Assembly (NCBI GenBank): GCA_021014325.1
Contig: CM037461.1
Coordinates: 1,637,501 to 1,701,500 of the forward strand
DNA length: 64,000 nt
Reading direction: 5' to 3'
Origin: Plazaster borealis
Taxonomy: Eukaryota > Echinodermata > Asteroidea > Forcipulatida > Labidiasteridae
Part shown: one piece after another, positions 1-9,670 of the stretch
Position numbering within the stretch: the stretch's first letter is position 1
Layout of the letters: every line of letters begins with the position of its first letter
The notes under the pieces: model-generated
Told to the model about the DNA's origin: nothing
What the model saw: the letters and a program-made list of their open reading frames with translations, nothing else
Database searches by the model: none
Position numbers and translations under genes: made by a program

Positions 1-21
1 GCAGCTCTATGAAATTGGGCC
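1..21. repeat. Terminus of a miniature inverted-repeat element cut by the window edge
   Basis: The first 21 bases are the reverse complement of GGCCCAATTTCATAGAGCTG plus one base. The same type of end occurs on the elements at 367-554 and 6490-6620. Only the end is inside the window. Confidence 0.5.
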
Positions 22-366
22 AAGGATTTCAGCATTCAAGTTCTGGATTGATTTATCAGTTTACAAATTGTTTCGTCAATGGATTTCAACAAACAGTTTA
101 TTATTTTTATTTTGTTGCTGTAAGCAAAAAACCAAAAAGCAACAAATTTGTTGGATGTGTAAGTGAGCTGGGACAGTGAACCAGCCAAAACGAACTTCCT
201 TTGTGGCAGGAGATTCAGGAGATTCAGTCCCCTTTTTGGCGAATTGTGTAAACATTTAAATTGTTTGATAGCGCCCTCTTTAGAATCAACTTCCTTCAGC
301 CCATTTTAATTTACTGTATTGGGGACCAACAGTACACGTCCGGGGACAAAATCCTGTGTGGCCTAA

Positions 367-554
367 TTACATAGAGCTGTTTAAGCACAGAAAGATGCTA
401 AGCACAACAAAATGATGCTTACCAAAATATGGTTACCAGCCAAACTACCATGTCACATGTACTGTTTGTGACTGGTATCCTGCTCATTTCTGCTTATCAG
501 AAATTTGATATAGGCTTGAGCAATACCATCTGCTTAAGCAGCTCTAACAAGGCC
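367..554. repeat. MITE-like inverted-repeat element (GAGCTG...TTAAGC ends)
   Basis: It starts with ATAGAGCTGTTTAAGCA and ends with the inverted form TGCTTAAGCAGCTCTA, about 190 bp apart. It has no coding capacity. It shares ends with the fragment at 1-21. Confidence 0.55.
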
Positions 555-559
555 CCGGT

Positions 560-2340
560 CGATCGATGATTGCTTCCAAATTATTGTGATATAAACCCTG
601 CATCTGAAATGGTGTGTTTTTGACAGCAAGATTGATCACTTTGATTTTGTCGAAGGTATATTGTCGAAGGTATATTTCTGTGTACAAAATGGTATGAAGA
701 TATCAGATCAACGGACGGTTTTGATGAGTTTATTTGGAAGACAGTTTAGGCAAATCAAGCAGTGATTTTTATATCAACTTATTCTTTCAGATGTACAGCC
801 TGTTTCATACATTTTTAACAATTTCACCCTTGAAAACAAAATGACCAATTGGAGTCATTGTAAGATACTGCTTGCTCCAAACTGGTACTTCATTGGTCGC
901 AATGAAGACTGGTTTGTCTGCCGCCCCCAAGTGTCTCAAAATGACTTATTTTTGTGTTCAGATTGGAAGTTCATACATACCTCATACATGTAGGTGAGCA
1001 GTTCCTGAGGGGAATCGTTTGCCATGGCATATTAATGAAGAAGCAATCTTTTTCTTACACCGAATAAATTGAACTGAAATAACTTTTGGATTGTCTTTTT
1101 TCATGGGTTGAATTATAAATTTGTCAGCAAAGGTTAATTGATTTAGCAAAAGTAGCATGGTGTCTTATTTAGCGTAAGGTAAACCACAACAACATAATGA
1201 ATCAAAGTCCGTATTTTAACCGAAAAATGTACGCTAGAAAAACGGCTAGAAAAAAGTATGTCTGGCTGTGACGTAATAGGCCACACTGGCTGCAATGAAT
1301 AACGCAGCTTCGTAGATAAACTCGAGTTTCTACTTTATTCTTCAACCTGTAAACTTTTCAGAACCTGTCCAGAAATATTTAAAATTAAATTATATATGAA
1401 CTACTTTATTTGTAAATTTATTATACATTGTTGCAGCCAAATTTAACTAGTTAAGTATGATTAACCTGGTTTAAATCAAATTAGCACTAGCTATAATGAA
1501 AATATGTATAAAAGTTACGTGCAGGACAATTTTTTATTATTAATATTTATTTTTTCATATTGTTGTTTATTAATCCTTATAGAAAAGTCATAATTCAAGT
1601 TGATTACAGTTGGTAGAAATAATTTTCTCATGATATTTTATTGGAAAATGCGTGTGAAAGTGCTGTTTTAAAGAAAAAAATGTTTTCCAATCAAGTCTGT
1701 ACATATGCATTTAAAATGAAATATTCGCAATGATATTTTTATATCTGGTAAACATATAGAATCTCATTGTTGAGATTAAACTGGTTTACCACAGGAAAAA
1801 AAGAGTTTAACAACATCAATTATAGTTAATGGCATTAAGAGATTAGTAAACTTTTCAGAAGAACGTGGGTGTCACAGCTGTGTATAAACGCGAATCTTGA
1901 AATATGACTTTTCAATTAGGGTTAACTCGGTGATATCAGAAAAAGAAATAACCTGTTTAAATTATTCAGTTTGGTTATGAAGTTTTATCACTGTGTTATA
2001 CACGTTTCTTTTCTTTTTTAAATGTTGTTAAACCAGTTTCACACGTTGAGTTGAATGCATCAGTTGAAACAACTGGCAACACAAAACAATCACTTTTTTC
2101 CTTTTTTTTAAATCAGATATAAGTTGGTGTAGCATCCACATGGAACAGCTGTAATACAATTCCTTTCTTATCCTTTTTAAATATTAAGGATTAATCATCT
2201 TCCTTTGTTTTTAACCTTATGGATAGATGTTATTTTATTTTATTTGTCATCAAAGTATTGACAATCTTAAACTGGGTTTTAACGTCTTTATTGGCACACC
2301 GTCAAGCGCCATAGGCGTGAACTGTGTCAATGTTTGTGTG
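560..2340. other. AT-rich non-coding stretch
   Basis: No open frame, splice-framed exon or clear repeat was found. The sequence is AT-rich with scattered short AACTGGTTTA-type motifs. It probably lies upstream of the plus-strand first exon at 2707. Confidence 0.4.
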
Positions 2341-2376
2341 TGAAATCTGTAATGCGTGGTAATCCAGTCAAAGAAC

Positions 2377-2537
2377 TTGGTTTACCAAGCTGTTTATTGT
2401 TTACCAAGCTGGTTATTTAACAACATGGTTTACCAAGCTGGTTATTTAGCAACAGTGTTTAATAAACTGGTTATTATTTTAAAACATGGTTTACCAACTG
2501 GTTATTTAACATTGATTTGTGAAACTGGTTTTTCTGT
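2377..2537. repeat. Degenerate short tandem repeat (about 28-30 bp unit)
   Basis: About five imperfect copies of a unit containing GGTTTACCAAGCTGGTTATT lie head to tail. The open frame across them is a by-product of the repeat. Confidence 0.6.
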
Positions 2538-2615
2538 TCAAAGTTTTACGAAGAATACAAGAAAATGTTATTGTTTAGTTACAACTTATAAAGTTCTATT
2601 TTACTCTGTGTTTTA

Positions 2616-2623
2616 GTATATAA
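2616..2623 (+). promoter_or_regulatory. Candidate TATA box
   Basis: TATATAAA stands about 85 bp upstream of the ATG at 2707. This spacing suits a short 5' UTR for the signal-peptide exon there. The context is AT-rich, so chance is possible. Confidence 0.35.
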
Positions 2624-2706
2624 AATATGGATAGTATCTACAGTGAATGTGCCTACTTATTATCAAAGCTAATTTATTAAAGTAAAAAGGAAAGAATTCC
2701 GTAACA

Positions 2707-2800
2707 ATGGTTCTGAATTTACAGTTATTATTATTGCTATGTTATAACATCAGCGATGTTCTTCTTCAATGTTCATTGAAAACAACAGAACACTATGATG
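2707..2800 (+). CDS. First exon of an unrecognised secreted protein (signal peptide)
   Basis: An ATG in the context AACAATGG opens a 31-codon frame that begins MVLNLQLLLLLCYNIS. This has the hydrophobic leucine core of a signal peptide, and the frame continues with a cysteine (LQCSLKTTEHYD). It ends at a strong 5' splice site, G|GTAAGT at 2801, in phase 1. A TATA-like box lies about 85 bp upstream. Phase 1 after a signal peptide is typical of modular extracellular proteins, which suggests the next exon starts an extracellular domain. No matching second exon was identified to the right, and the family is unknown. It starts about 2.1 kb beyond the last exon of lectin copy A and is convergent with it in orientation. 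Confidence 0.5.
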
Positions 2801-2865
2801 GTAAGTCGTGGCTTTCTTATGCGCATTTTTAATCAGCTTTCATGTCAATATGAGCCAAGATTATA

Positions 2866-3069
2866 GAGCGCTGAAGGCGCAAGATGTGGAATCGTAGCTT
2901 TATCTATTGTTGGAACGTGAAATATGCATGGGTGCCATTTCAGCAAGCAAACATTTTTTTGATTCGTAGAGCAATGGTCATTGTCCTGCACTGATCTACT
3001 GTTGCTTGCTGAAATGGCGTCCAGTGCACATTTCACATCAGCCCGAGTTCCCTCCATCTTGCGGCGCTC
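2866..3069. repeat. Fold-back (inverted-repeat) element
   Basis: The left arm begins GAGCGCTGAAGGCGCAAGATG and the right arm ends CATCTTGCGGCGCTC. Both arms converge on TTGCTTGCTGAAATGGC-type sequence, giving arms of about 75-80 bp. The same family occurs at 62051-62379. The open frames here are antisense shadows of the arms. Confidence 0.65.
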
Positions 3070-3114
3070 CATAATGTTTGATAATGAACACAGCCTCAAA
3101 ACAAGCAATTTATA

Positions 3115-4060
3115 CCGAGTTCTGTATCCAGAATTGAAATCCAAGAATATGGCTTCAAGAAAAAGATACAGAGTTGAATTCTGTATTCTAACTTATAGGC
3201 ACTTAAAAAGAGCAAGGCTTCAATTTTCACGGAGTTGAATTCTGTATACTAAATTATAGACACTTAAAAAGAGCAAGGCTTAAAGACAAGCAATTTATAA
3301 AGAGTTCTGTATCCAGAATTTAAATCCAAGAATGCGGCTTCAAGACAAGTATACAGAGTTGAATTCTGTATACTAACTTATAGACACTTAAAAAGAGCAA
3401 GGCTTCCATTTATACTGAGTTGAATTCTTTATACTAAATTATAGACACTTAAAAAGAGCAAGGCTTCAAGACAAAGCAATTAATACAGAGTTCTGTGTCC
3501 AGAATTTAAATCCAAGAATACGGCTTCAAGACAAGCATACAGAGTTGAATTCTGTATACTAAATAATAGACACTTAAAAAGAGCAAGGCTTCAATTTATA
3601 CTGAGTTGAATTCTTTATACTAAATTATAGACACTTACAAAAAGCAAGGCTTCAATAATACGGAGTTGAATTCTTTATACTAAATTATAGACACTTAAAA
3701 ATAGCAAGGCTTCAATTTATACGGAGTTGAATTCTGTATACTTAACTACAGACACTTAAAAAGAGCAAGGCTTCAATTTATAAATACGGAGTTGAATTCT
3801 TTTTACTAAATTATAGACACTTAAAAAGAGAAAGGCTTCAATTTATAAATACGGAGTTGAATTCTTTTTACTAAATTATAGACACTTAAAAAGAGCAAGG
3901 CTTCAATTTATACGGAGTTGAATTCTGTATACTAAATTATAGACACTTAAAAAGAGAAAGGCTTTAATTTATAAATACGGAGTTGAATTCTTTATACTAA
4001 ATTATAGACACTTAAAAAGGAGCAAGGCTTCAAGACAAGCAATTTATACAGAGTTTTCAC
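3115..4060. repeat. Minisatellite, unit about 60-67 bp
   Basis: About 14 imperfect tandem copies contain GACACTTAAAAAGAGCAAGG, then CTTCAATTTATA, then GGAGTTGAATTCTGTATACT. Some copies carry an extra piece (TTCAAGACAAGCAATTTATA followed by AGAGTTCTGTATCCAGAATT), so short and long units alternate at the start. No coding capacity. Confidence 0.85.
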
Positions 4061-4346
4061 AAAGACCTAAGATTGATCTTAACCGCAAATCGATCTTAAT
4101 TTCTAAGCAAAGTGTGATATCACAATACAAATCACTATGGTAATACTGACAACTCATTTTAAGATGAATCTTATGTCTTTGTGAAATTGGCTCCTGCTGA
4201 ATTTTAAGACGAAAGCATTAAAGAACACGGCTTAACCTTGCGAGTTGCACCCCCCGTCAAATTACACGTGTAGCCAAAGGGGAGCTCACGGAAGGCAGTT
4301 TCTATTACGCGTATGTAACATTGTTTGGTTGACACAATCCCTTTTC

Positions 4347-4352
4347 TGTTTA
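4347..4352 (-). promoter_or_regulatory. Possible polyadenylation signal of lectin copy A
   Basis: AATAAA on the minus strand lies about 460 bp after the stop codon at 4815. It is the first such hexamer noted there. The distance is acceptable for a 3' UTR, but the motif is common by chance. Confidence 0.25.
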
Positions 4353-4814
4353 TTTACAACCTGTCACTAGACTAGGATGACGTCAGCATTGAGCTTTGCT
4401 AGCTTGGCAGTGGTGAAACTCAAGGGGATTAGATCTGCACCCAACACAATGGGCTTATACATTGCACACAAATGAGTAAGCTTCGGCTGGAGCGCAAGCT
4501 ATCACACAATATGCCAGATCTGTATAGCGCTCAATGTTAAAGTTGACTTTAGAATGTCAAACTAGAGGGTTTCATTGAGGATTACATGTAGTTTCAGCGG
4601 AATTGGCCCAAACATTTTTCAGTAATTAAAAAAAGGAAAAAAAGTGCCTTCCGGAGTCTCCCCTTGTCTTCCCGCAAGGTTAAGGCATGCATTTTCTATA
4701 CAGAGTTCTGGTAAGGTTGCTAAAACATCTTGGGGGAATTTTGGCACGAACAAAACACTTAAAGATGTAAACTTGATGATAAAGTGCACACACTCTCTCC
4801 AGAATGGCACCCTT

Positions 4815-4933
4815 TTAAGCAACCTTATGCATTTTACAGATAAACGGGTTTGGGCGATTCATCATACTATGGTGGTGGTTGTCATGGTAATGTGTGTAGT
4901 GAACTACTCTGCCGTCTTCCCACAGAGCTATTC
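4815..4933 (-). CDS. Lectin copy A, exon 5: C-terminal half of C-type lectin domain
   Basis: On the minus strand a 3' splice site (ATGTTTCAG) precedes a 119-bp open segment read in phase 1. It encodes GIALWEDGRVVHYTHY, a histidine-rich stretch (HDNHHHS) and PNPFICKM, and stops with TAA. LWEDG matches the W-x-DG signature in the middle of a CTLD, and PFICK is the usual CTLD end, whose cysteine closes the outer disulfide. The EPN/QPD and WND calcium-site motifs are absent, so this is a compact domain without the long loop. It is homologous to 41609-41733 and 63024-63154 but keeps the W and DG that those copies have lost. Whether it is expressed is doubtful, because exon 1 of this copy has stops. 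Confidence 0.75.
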
Positions 4934-4968
4934 CTGAAACATTAAGAACAGAAGCAATGTAAATAAAG

Positions 4969-5240
4969 GACAGTAAAGTTAGTGTGATATTGGACTTTGG
5001 GCATTCAAATACATTTCTACAGCCAATGTCTACTTTTTTATTTTCATATTAGACATTTGACATACACATACGTTTGTACAGTGAATGTCTAGTTTCTGTT
5101 TTTACATTCTACTTTGGACATTCATATATACGTGTGTACAGCGAATGTCTATTCTGTTTCAACATTGAACATTCACATACGTTTGTACAGTGAATGTATA
5201 CAAACGTGTGAATGTCCAATGTCCAATCAAACTAACTCTA
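4969..5240. repeat. Inverted-repeat element with internal short repeats, in an intron of lectin copy A
   Basis: It opens with AAAGTTAGTGTGATATTGGAC and closes with the inverted relative (GTCCAAT...AACTAACTCTACTTTC). Between them are about four copies of a 60-66 bp unit containing ACATACGTTTGTACAGTGAA. It lies between exon 5 (4815-4933) and exon 4 (5353-5394). Confidence 0.55.
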
Positions 5241-5352
5241 CTTTCATTGTAAACAAAGAATGTTAGAATTCTTATTTGGAACACTGACCAAAAACAATAT
5301 GTCGAAAAGTTCAGATTGATCCACGCATGAAAACGATATACTGGTTGCTTAC

Positions 5353-5394
5353 CAGAATGCCCATGGTCGCTGCTACCAATCGTAACTTCATGGC
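5353..5394 (-). CDS. Lectin copy A, exon 4: short linker exon
   Basis: A 42-bp exon on the minus strand has a good polypyrimidine tract and acceptor (TTTTTCCTCAACAG) and a donor GTAAGC, both in phase 1. It encodes G-HEVTIGSSDHGHS-G, a hydrophilic linker with no cysteine. It corresponds to the 48-bp exons 42024-42071 and 63454-63501 (GHGTTFSMSDQGLGPTG). The same position, phase and flanking dinucleotides in three paralogues is the main evidence that so small an exon is real. Confidence 0.65.
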
Positions 5395-5577
5395 CTGTTG
5401 AGGAAAAAGACCCAAAGGGTTTTTATGAAGACTCGAACAACTTGTTTAGAAAATATTTGCAATCATGGCCACAGTGTCAGGTTTATAGCATCAATGATTC
5501 GTCTTGTACACACTGACCTAACTACGGAGCTCCAGCAATGCCATACAGCTATAACAATAATTAGTTTGCAAAGTCGA

Positions 5578-5640
5578 CCAGTGGCGTAAACACGGGGGGC
5601 TGAAAGGGGGAGGGGGGGCATGAAGGTGCCCCCATGAAAA
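5578..5640. repeat. Possible hAT-type terminus (CAGTGGCGTA)
   Basis: CAGTGGCGTAAACACGG followed by a G-rich run resembles the termini of the element at 57079-57675. No matching second end was found nearby, so it is an isolated fragment at best. Confidence 0.3.
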
Positions 5641-5805
5641 ATCGCGATAGTGCTCACAAAAAAGAGAAGGTAAAAAGAGGAAAATTATCATACACATTTT
5701 GGAAACTCAAGTTCCCGGTATTTGATGAGTACTATTGGTAGTTAACCATCGACTGCGAGTTAAAGACTATATACATGGACTGGATAATGACACCGAGATA
5801 CAAAC

Positions 5806-6093
5806 CTTTATAGATAAACACAGATGCATTGTTGGATCCAGCCAGAGCTGTGCATGCTATGGCCATAGGACTGACTTGACTTGAACTCATCACCAATGTA
5901 GAGCGAACTACACACGTAGATACATTCACTGATTGGATCGTGTAGCCATCTCCTGAAGCGTCTAAATTCTCCCAACTATCTGTTTGTTTGTGGTACAGAC
6001 TCCACGTAATGATCGGCCCAGATGGGTCACTAGCCGTGCACTCGTACTCGAGATAGCTCTTCATAACCAGACGACGCACCATTAGATACCATT
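5806..6093 (-). CDS. Lectin copy A, exon 3: Ig-like domain
   Basis: A 288-bp phase 1-1 exon on the minus strand is bounded by an acceptor (TTTATAG) and a donor GTTTGT. It encodes about 96 residues starting EWYLMVRRLVMKS. The Ig-fold landmarks are YEC for the B-strand cysteine, ITWSLY for the core tryptophan and IACTAL for the F-strand cysteine. An extra CVVRS cysteine lies between. It is about 96% identical in nucleotides to exon 42540-42827, far above the similarity of the flanking exons, which suggests gene conversion. In the gene it follows the LamG exon and precedes the linker exon. Its donor (GTTTGT) is weaker than that of copy B (GTTAGT). Confidence 0.8.
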
Positions 6094-6489
6094 CTATAAA
6101 TAACTCAATTAGGTGAACAATAATTTCTTCACATCTCAGTTCAAATTTTTAAAGAATTAGCCAATGATGTTTAAAGATCATAATTCTGACCTCTTTCCAG
6201 CAAAAAGGGGAGGGGAGATCTTGTCTGACATCTCGGTCATGTTTCTTGTATCCAACACCAGCAATGAATAATAACATTCATAGTACAAACATGAACCAGA
6301 CTGTTTCTCCTTCCAACCTCGGTTTGGTTACATTGATTTGAATGGGAGAAAATCAAGATAGCCGCACCATGATAAAAGGTCGATGGCCCTCCCTCCTAAT
6401 TGTTTGATGCATGTCTGGGAAAAGAACATTAAGTAGGTAGTTTCATGGGAAATTCTGTTTTAACCAACTCGTTCCAATGAGATCCTTCA

Positions 6490-6620
6490 GGGCCCAATTT
6501 CATGGCACTGCTTACCGTGGAATTCTGCGCTTACGCCCACCTGCGTCCCATCGAAATACACACGTTACAGTGCGCGTAAGCGCAGAGTTATTTGGTAAGC
6601 AGTGCCATGAAATTGGGCCC
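6490..6620. repeat. Miniature element with perfect 27-bp terminal inverted repeats
   Basis: The left end begins GGGCCCAATTTCATGGCACT and the right end is its exact inverted form, ending AGTGCCATGAAATTGGGCCC. Arms are 27 bp in a 131-bp element. A second inner pair (CTGCGCTTACGC / GCGTAAGCGCAG) makes almost the whole element able to fold. It lies in the Ig-LamG intron of lectin copy A. Confidence 0.8.
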
Positions 6621-7157
6621 AGATCACACGTGTAAATGGTGTAATGATGTCATTTGGTTTGTAAGGGTGCACCCAATTAAATAAACTGCCATAGCATACA
6701 GTGCAAAATGCTAATTATTCAAAAATCTAAAGAAAATAATTCACAGCTTTTTACGGTAAGGGGAAAATTATCCAGTGACTCTTGAACTTTTATCCTCTGC
6801 TCAATTTAATATGGGGAGTCCCAAGGCCCGGAGAGTTATTCTCCCTCCAAATAAAAACACCCCTTGCCCCTGCAGCAGTGAAATTTTTCAAACGTCCGAG
6901 CATCAATCTTGAAAAATGTACACCTCTCAGCAAATAGGACCATTTTTTTTTAGGGCCTATGTCATCCAAAATACACCCAGTTGGAAGTGAAAAAACACCA
7001 GGTCACAATTGGGCAACATTTTTACACTGAAATTCTTTTGGGACTCTCAAATCTGTCTAATGTAGAATATTTTGAGGGACTACCAAAATATTAATGAGCT
7101 CGACGCTTTGTTTTCTCCCTATTTTAGTGGGGTGCACCCGTTAACTCAACGGGATGC

Positions 7158-7282
7158 GTTTGGACTCTAGGCGGCAGCAGACTTACCTGGTAAATCCATT
7201 TTTCTCAGAAATGTGCGCATGCTCAGAACTTAGCAAACAATAACAATTTACTGGTAAGTCTGCTGCCACCTAGCGTTCCAAA
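7158..7282. repeat. MITE, CTAGG(C/T)GGCAGCAGACTTACC family, copy 1
   Basis: The left arm TCTAGGCGGCAGCAGACTTA and the right arm TAAGTCTGCTGCCACCTAGC face each other across about 60 bp that includes GTGCGCATGCTCAG. A second copy lies at 8846-8965. It ends about 15 bp from the donor of the LamG exon, so it forms the start of that intron. Confidence 0.7.
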
Positions 7283-7302
7283 GTCTCCCATTAGATACTC
7301 AC

Positions 7303-8031
7303 CATATGATCCACAAAGGTAACTATTTTCTCTCTGCTGTTGAGTAAGAAGGCCGTCAAAGACCGTCAGATCACTATATGCTGCCGAACCGCCTACCTTA
7401 AGCGGATCTAGGATCAGTGACTTGCGGCAACCGTTGGTCATACCCAAGTAAAACTTGGTGCAATCATCCCTTAACGTAGCAACCTGTTCGATGTTTTTAT
7501 TCATCATTACTGATACACCATTGACGAAAAGTTGAAGTGCGTCATCAGTGCCATTAACCCCTTCGATGTCCAAAGATAAAGTCAGGTGAAACCATTTGTT
7601 TAGGGGTATCTTAACTGGGTTGAAGGACTTTGTTTTGTAAGAATTGGATGTGCGTACGTCGTACCTGAACAAGTTCTTTTGCAATATAAAGGCGATACCC
7701 CTGGCTCTACTTGTTTGTCCTCCAGAGCTGATGTACCTGCTACCAGTGAAGCCTGATGACGTATCTATCTTGAGCCATAAAGACCACGTCATAGATCCAC
7801 AGAGACCCGGGTCAGAGATACAGGTGTCTTTAAAGTCACCGAAATCCAGGTAGGAGCCTGCCTGAGCATACAAAGCGCATGGGTGGTTAACGACATCGGG
7901 AGCGGGAATAAATTTCGCCAGACTCTGGTTACCAGCGAGTCGATACCAGTCTCCACTCGCTGCAGTAGAGTCACATGACGTGTCGGAGCTCTCTAATGGA
8001 CCAAGAGCACGATGCAGAATCGGCTTCACTT
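7303..8031 (-). CDS. Lectin copy A, exon 2: LamG/concanavalin-like domain
   Basis: A 729-bp phase 1-1 exon on the minus strand has acceptor TTGCTTGCAG and donor GTGAGT. It encodes about 243 residues and begins EVKPILHRALGPLESS. The LamG-3/jelly-roll landmarks appear in order: GDWYRLAG, GSYLDFGDF, CGSMTWSLWL, KWFHLTLSLD, LQLFVNG, FYLGMTNGC, AYSDLTVFDGLLTQQQ and YLCGS. Such domains bind sugars or proteins outside the cell; the ligand is unknown. It is about 60% identical in protein to exon 43457-44179 but has patches of about 95% nucleotide identity, for example around 7719-7830. The frame is fully open although exon 1 of this copy is broken. Confidence 0.85.
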
Positions 8032-8128
8032 CTGCAAGCAACCAATGGATGAAATAATTTGTATGAGTGCAAGCAATGTCGGCAATGCGTTGAAGTGTTA
8101 TTGCATTGCAATAATTACATAATATTGG

Positions 8129-8254
8129 ATGGCTTTGAGTGGTGATACAAGAATGTATTGCTCAAGCTATGACAATATTGGACGAATCAAAGACGAGTCC
8201 AATATTGTCATGGCGAGAGCAATATATTCTTGTATCACACGAAAACAAAGCCAT
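8129..8254. repeat. MITE with about 60-bp inverted arms (CAATATTG core)
   Basis: ATGGCTTTGAGTGGTGATAC at the left and GTATCACACG...CAAAGCCAT at the right are inverted copies. The inner arms read GACAATATTGGA and TCCAATATTGTC. It lies in the first intron of lectin copy A. Confidence 0.75.
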
Positions 8255-8414
8255 ACAATATTATCATTATTATCTATATCAGGCTGACTAGCGAAATAAC
8301 AAAATTTGACTTGCCTAAATGCTAAAAAAAGACCGACATAAAACTTCACAAAAGAAATTCGTTATCACACGCGCGCTCGTGGAATACGGAAAAATATAGC
8401 GCGTTTGCATCCTA

Positions 8415-8520
8415 GCGAAAACAATATTGATCTGTCATACGGGTACTTGCGAGAAGTTCCCGGATGACAGAGCAATACGAAAACAATATTGGTCTGTCAT
8501 CCGGGTACTTGCGCTGAAGC
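8415..8520. repeat. Pair of direct repeats
   Basis: GAAAACAATATTG(A/G)TCTGTC and the following CGGGTACTTGCG occur twice about 62 bp apart. The CAATATTG core links them to the neighbouring MITE. Confidence 0.5.
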
Positions 8521-8569
8521 TATCAAATACACTGATTTATTGTACCACTTGGAAGCCTTATATGGATAA

Positions 8570-8757
8570 TAATGTTGTATATTCGGTTTGCGGTAACATT
8601 ATTAACTACTACCTTGACGGTAGGAAATTGGTCGGGACTCTACTTTCGCTTAGTGGATCGTGGGTACTTCTCGTTATTAACCTTACTGCCGCGGAGTGAG
8701 TTCTTAATTGGTCTCAACGTTTCGACTAGCTTGCTCTAGTCATCGTCAGGAGACTAT
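8570..8757 (-). mobile_element. Penelope-like or retrozyme-like repeat tail, copy 1
   Basis: This segment shares several blocks with 42185-42455 and 63625-63975: TTCGGTTTGCGGTAACA, GGAAATTGGTCGGGACT, GCGGAGTGAGTTC and the terminal hairpin. The hairpin resembles a hammerhead ribozyme, a motif known from Penelope-like elements and retrozymes. No reverse transcriptase or endonuclease is left, so the assignment rests on the hairpin alone. Confidence 0.45.
8711..8754 (-). ncRNA. Hammerhead-ribozyme-like motif, copy 1
   Basis: Read on the minus strand: stem I GTCTC pairs with GAGAC, the core is CTGACGA, stem II GACTAG pairs with CTAGTC around an AGCAAG loop, then GAAA and CGTT. This fits the CUGANGA / GAAA / H17 layout, with a minimal stem III (AC/GU, no loop). 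One extra U between CTGACGA and stem II departs from the consensus, so activity is uncertain. Confidence 0.45.
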
Positions 8758-8845
8758 TTGCACTTGTAGTTTGTTCACAAAATTATGTAAACTACTTTGT
8801 GGTAAGTTTCCCTCTAGGCTTTTACAATGTATAATGTGATTGGTA

Positions 8846-8965
8846 TAGGTGGCAGCTGAATTACTAGGTAAATTTCCATTGTTTACGTATTTCTGAGCAT
8901 GCGCACATTACCGAGAACAAAAGATTTACCTGGTAAGTCTGCTGCCACCTAGCGTTTCAAAAGTC
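8846..8965. repeat. MITE, same family as 7158-7282, copy 2
   Basis: It starts ATAGGTGGCAGC and ends GTAAGTCTGCTGCCACCTAG, with GAGCATGCGCAC in the middle. The left end is more diverged than in copy 1. Confidence 0.65.
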
Positions 8966-9670
8966 CTCCATTGAAAATCTCAGTGGTGCAAGGGACCCCA
9001 AATAAAAAAATAAAAATAATAACAAAACCGATGTACGGTTGGAAGTATAGGCCTGTCTTGGACACTAAGCAAGTCAGATGCTGGGGTATACAGGTTAGAG
9101 CCACCACTGAACACCAAAATGAGTTACCCAGCCAATGACTGAGCTAGCTTCCTGTAAAAGGGGGAGGTGCAAGGCTTGCAATCCAGCTTGGGTCTTGCTT
9201 CTCTGCTAGCTTGACAAAGCCCGTAACTCGATCTGCAGAGTTTAGGCAGTGAGACATGCCTTGGAGGGAACTTTAATACCGTGCCACTTGGCACTCCCCG
9301 AAAGATACGTCGGACACGGGGACCTTCGCACCTATATCACAGACTTGTTATTTATCCAATACCAAAAAGTTGTGGTGAAAAAAGGAAAACAACAAACCAC
9401 AACCCTAATTATATTACTGAAAAATTGTTCAAAAACGATCGACTTATCTTGGAGCATAAGGGTTGAAACTTGAAAATAAACCTTAACCCTTCGAACGCTC
9501 GGGGGGGGGGGGGAGTATGGTGACCGGGCTGCGGGCGGTGTATAGAAAATAATGGGTAAATAAAGCAAAACAGACGTTGCGTTCAGGGAAAAAAGACTGG
9601 TGCATCATTATAATTGATGCTACGTCATCCACAGTAAGGAGGAAGAACACGATAAGGATAGGGTAAGTTT

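Noticed and set aside
2845..3144. 99-codon frame on the minus strand
   Set aside because: It runs through the fold-back element and into the minisatellite. No splice or protein signature.
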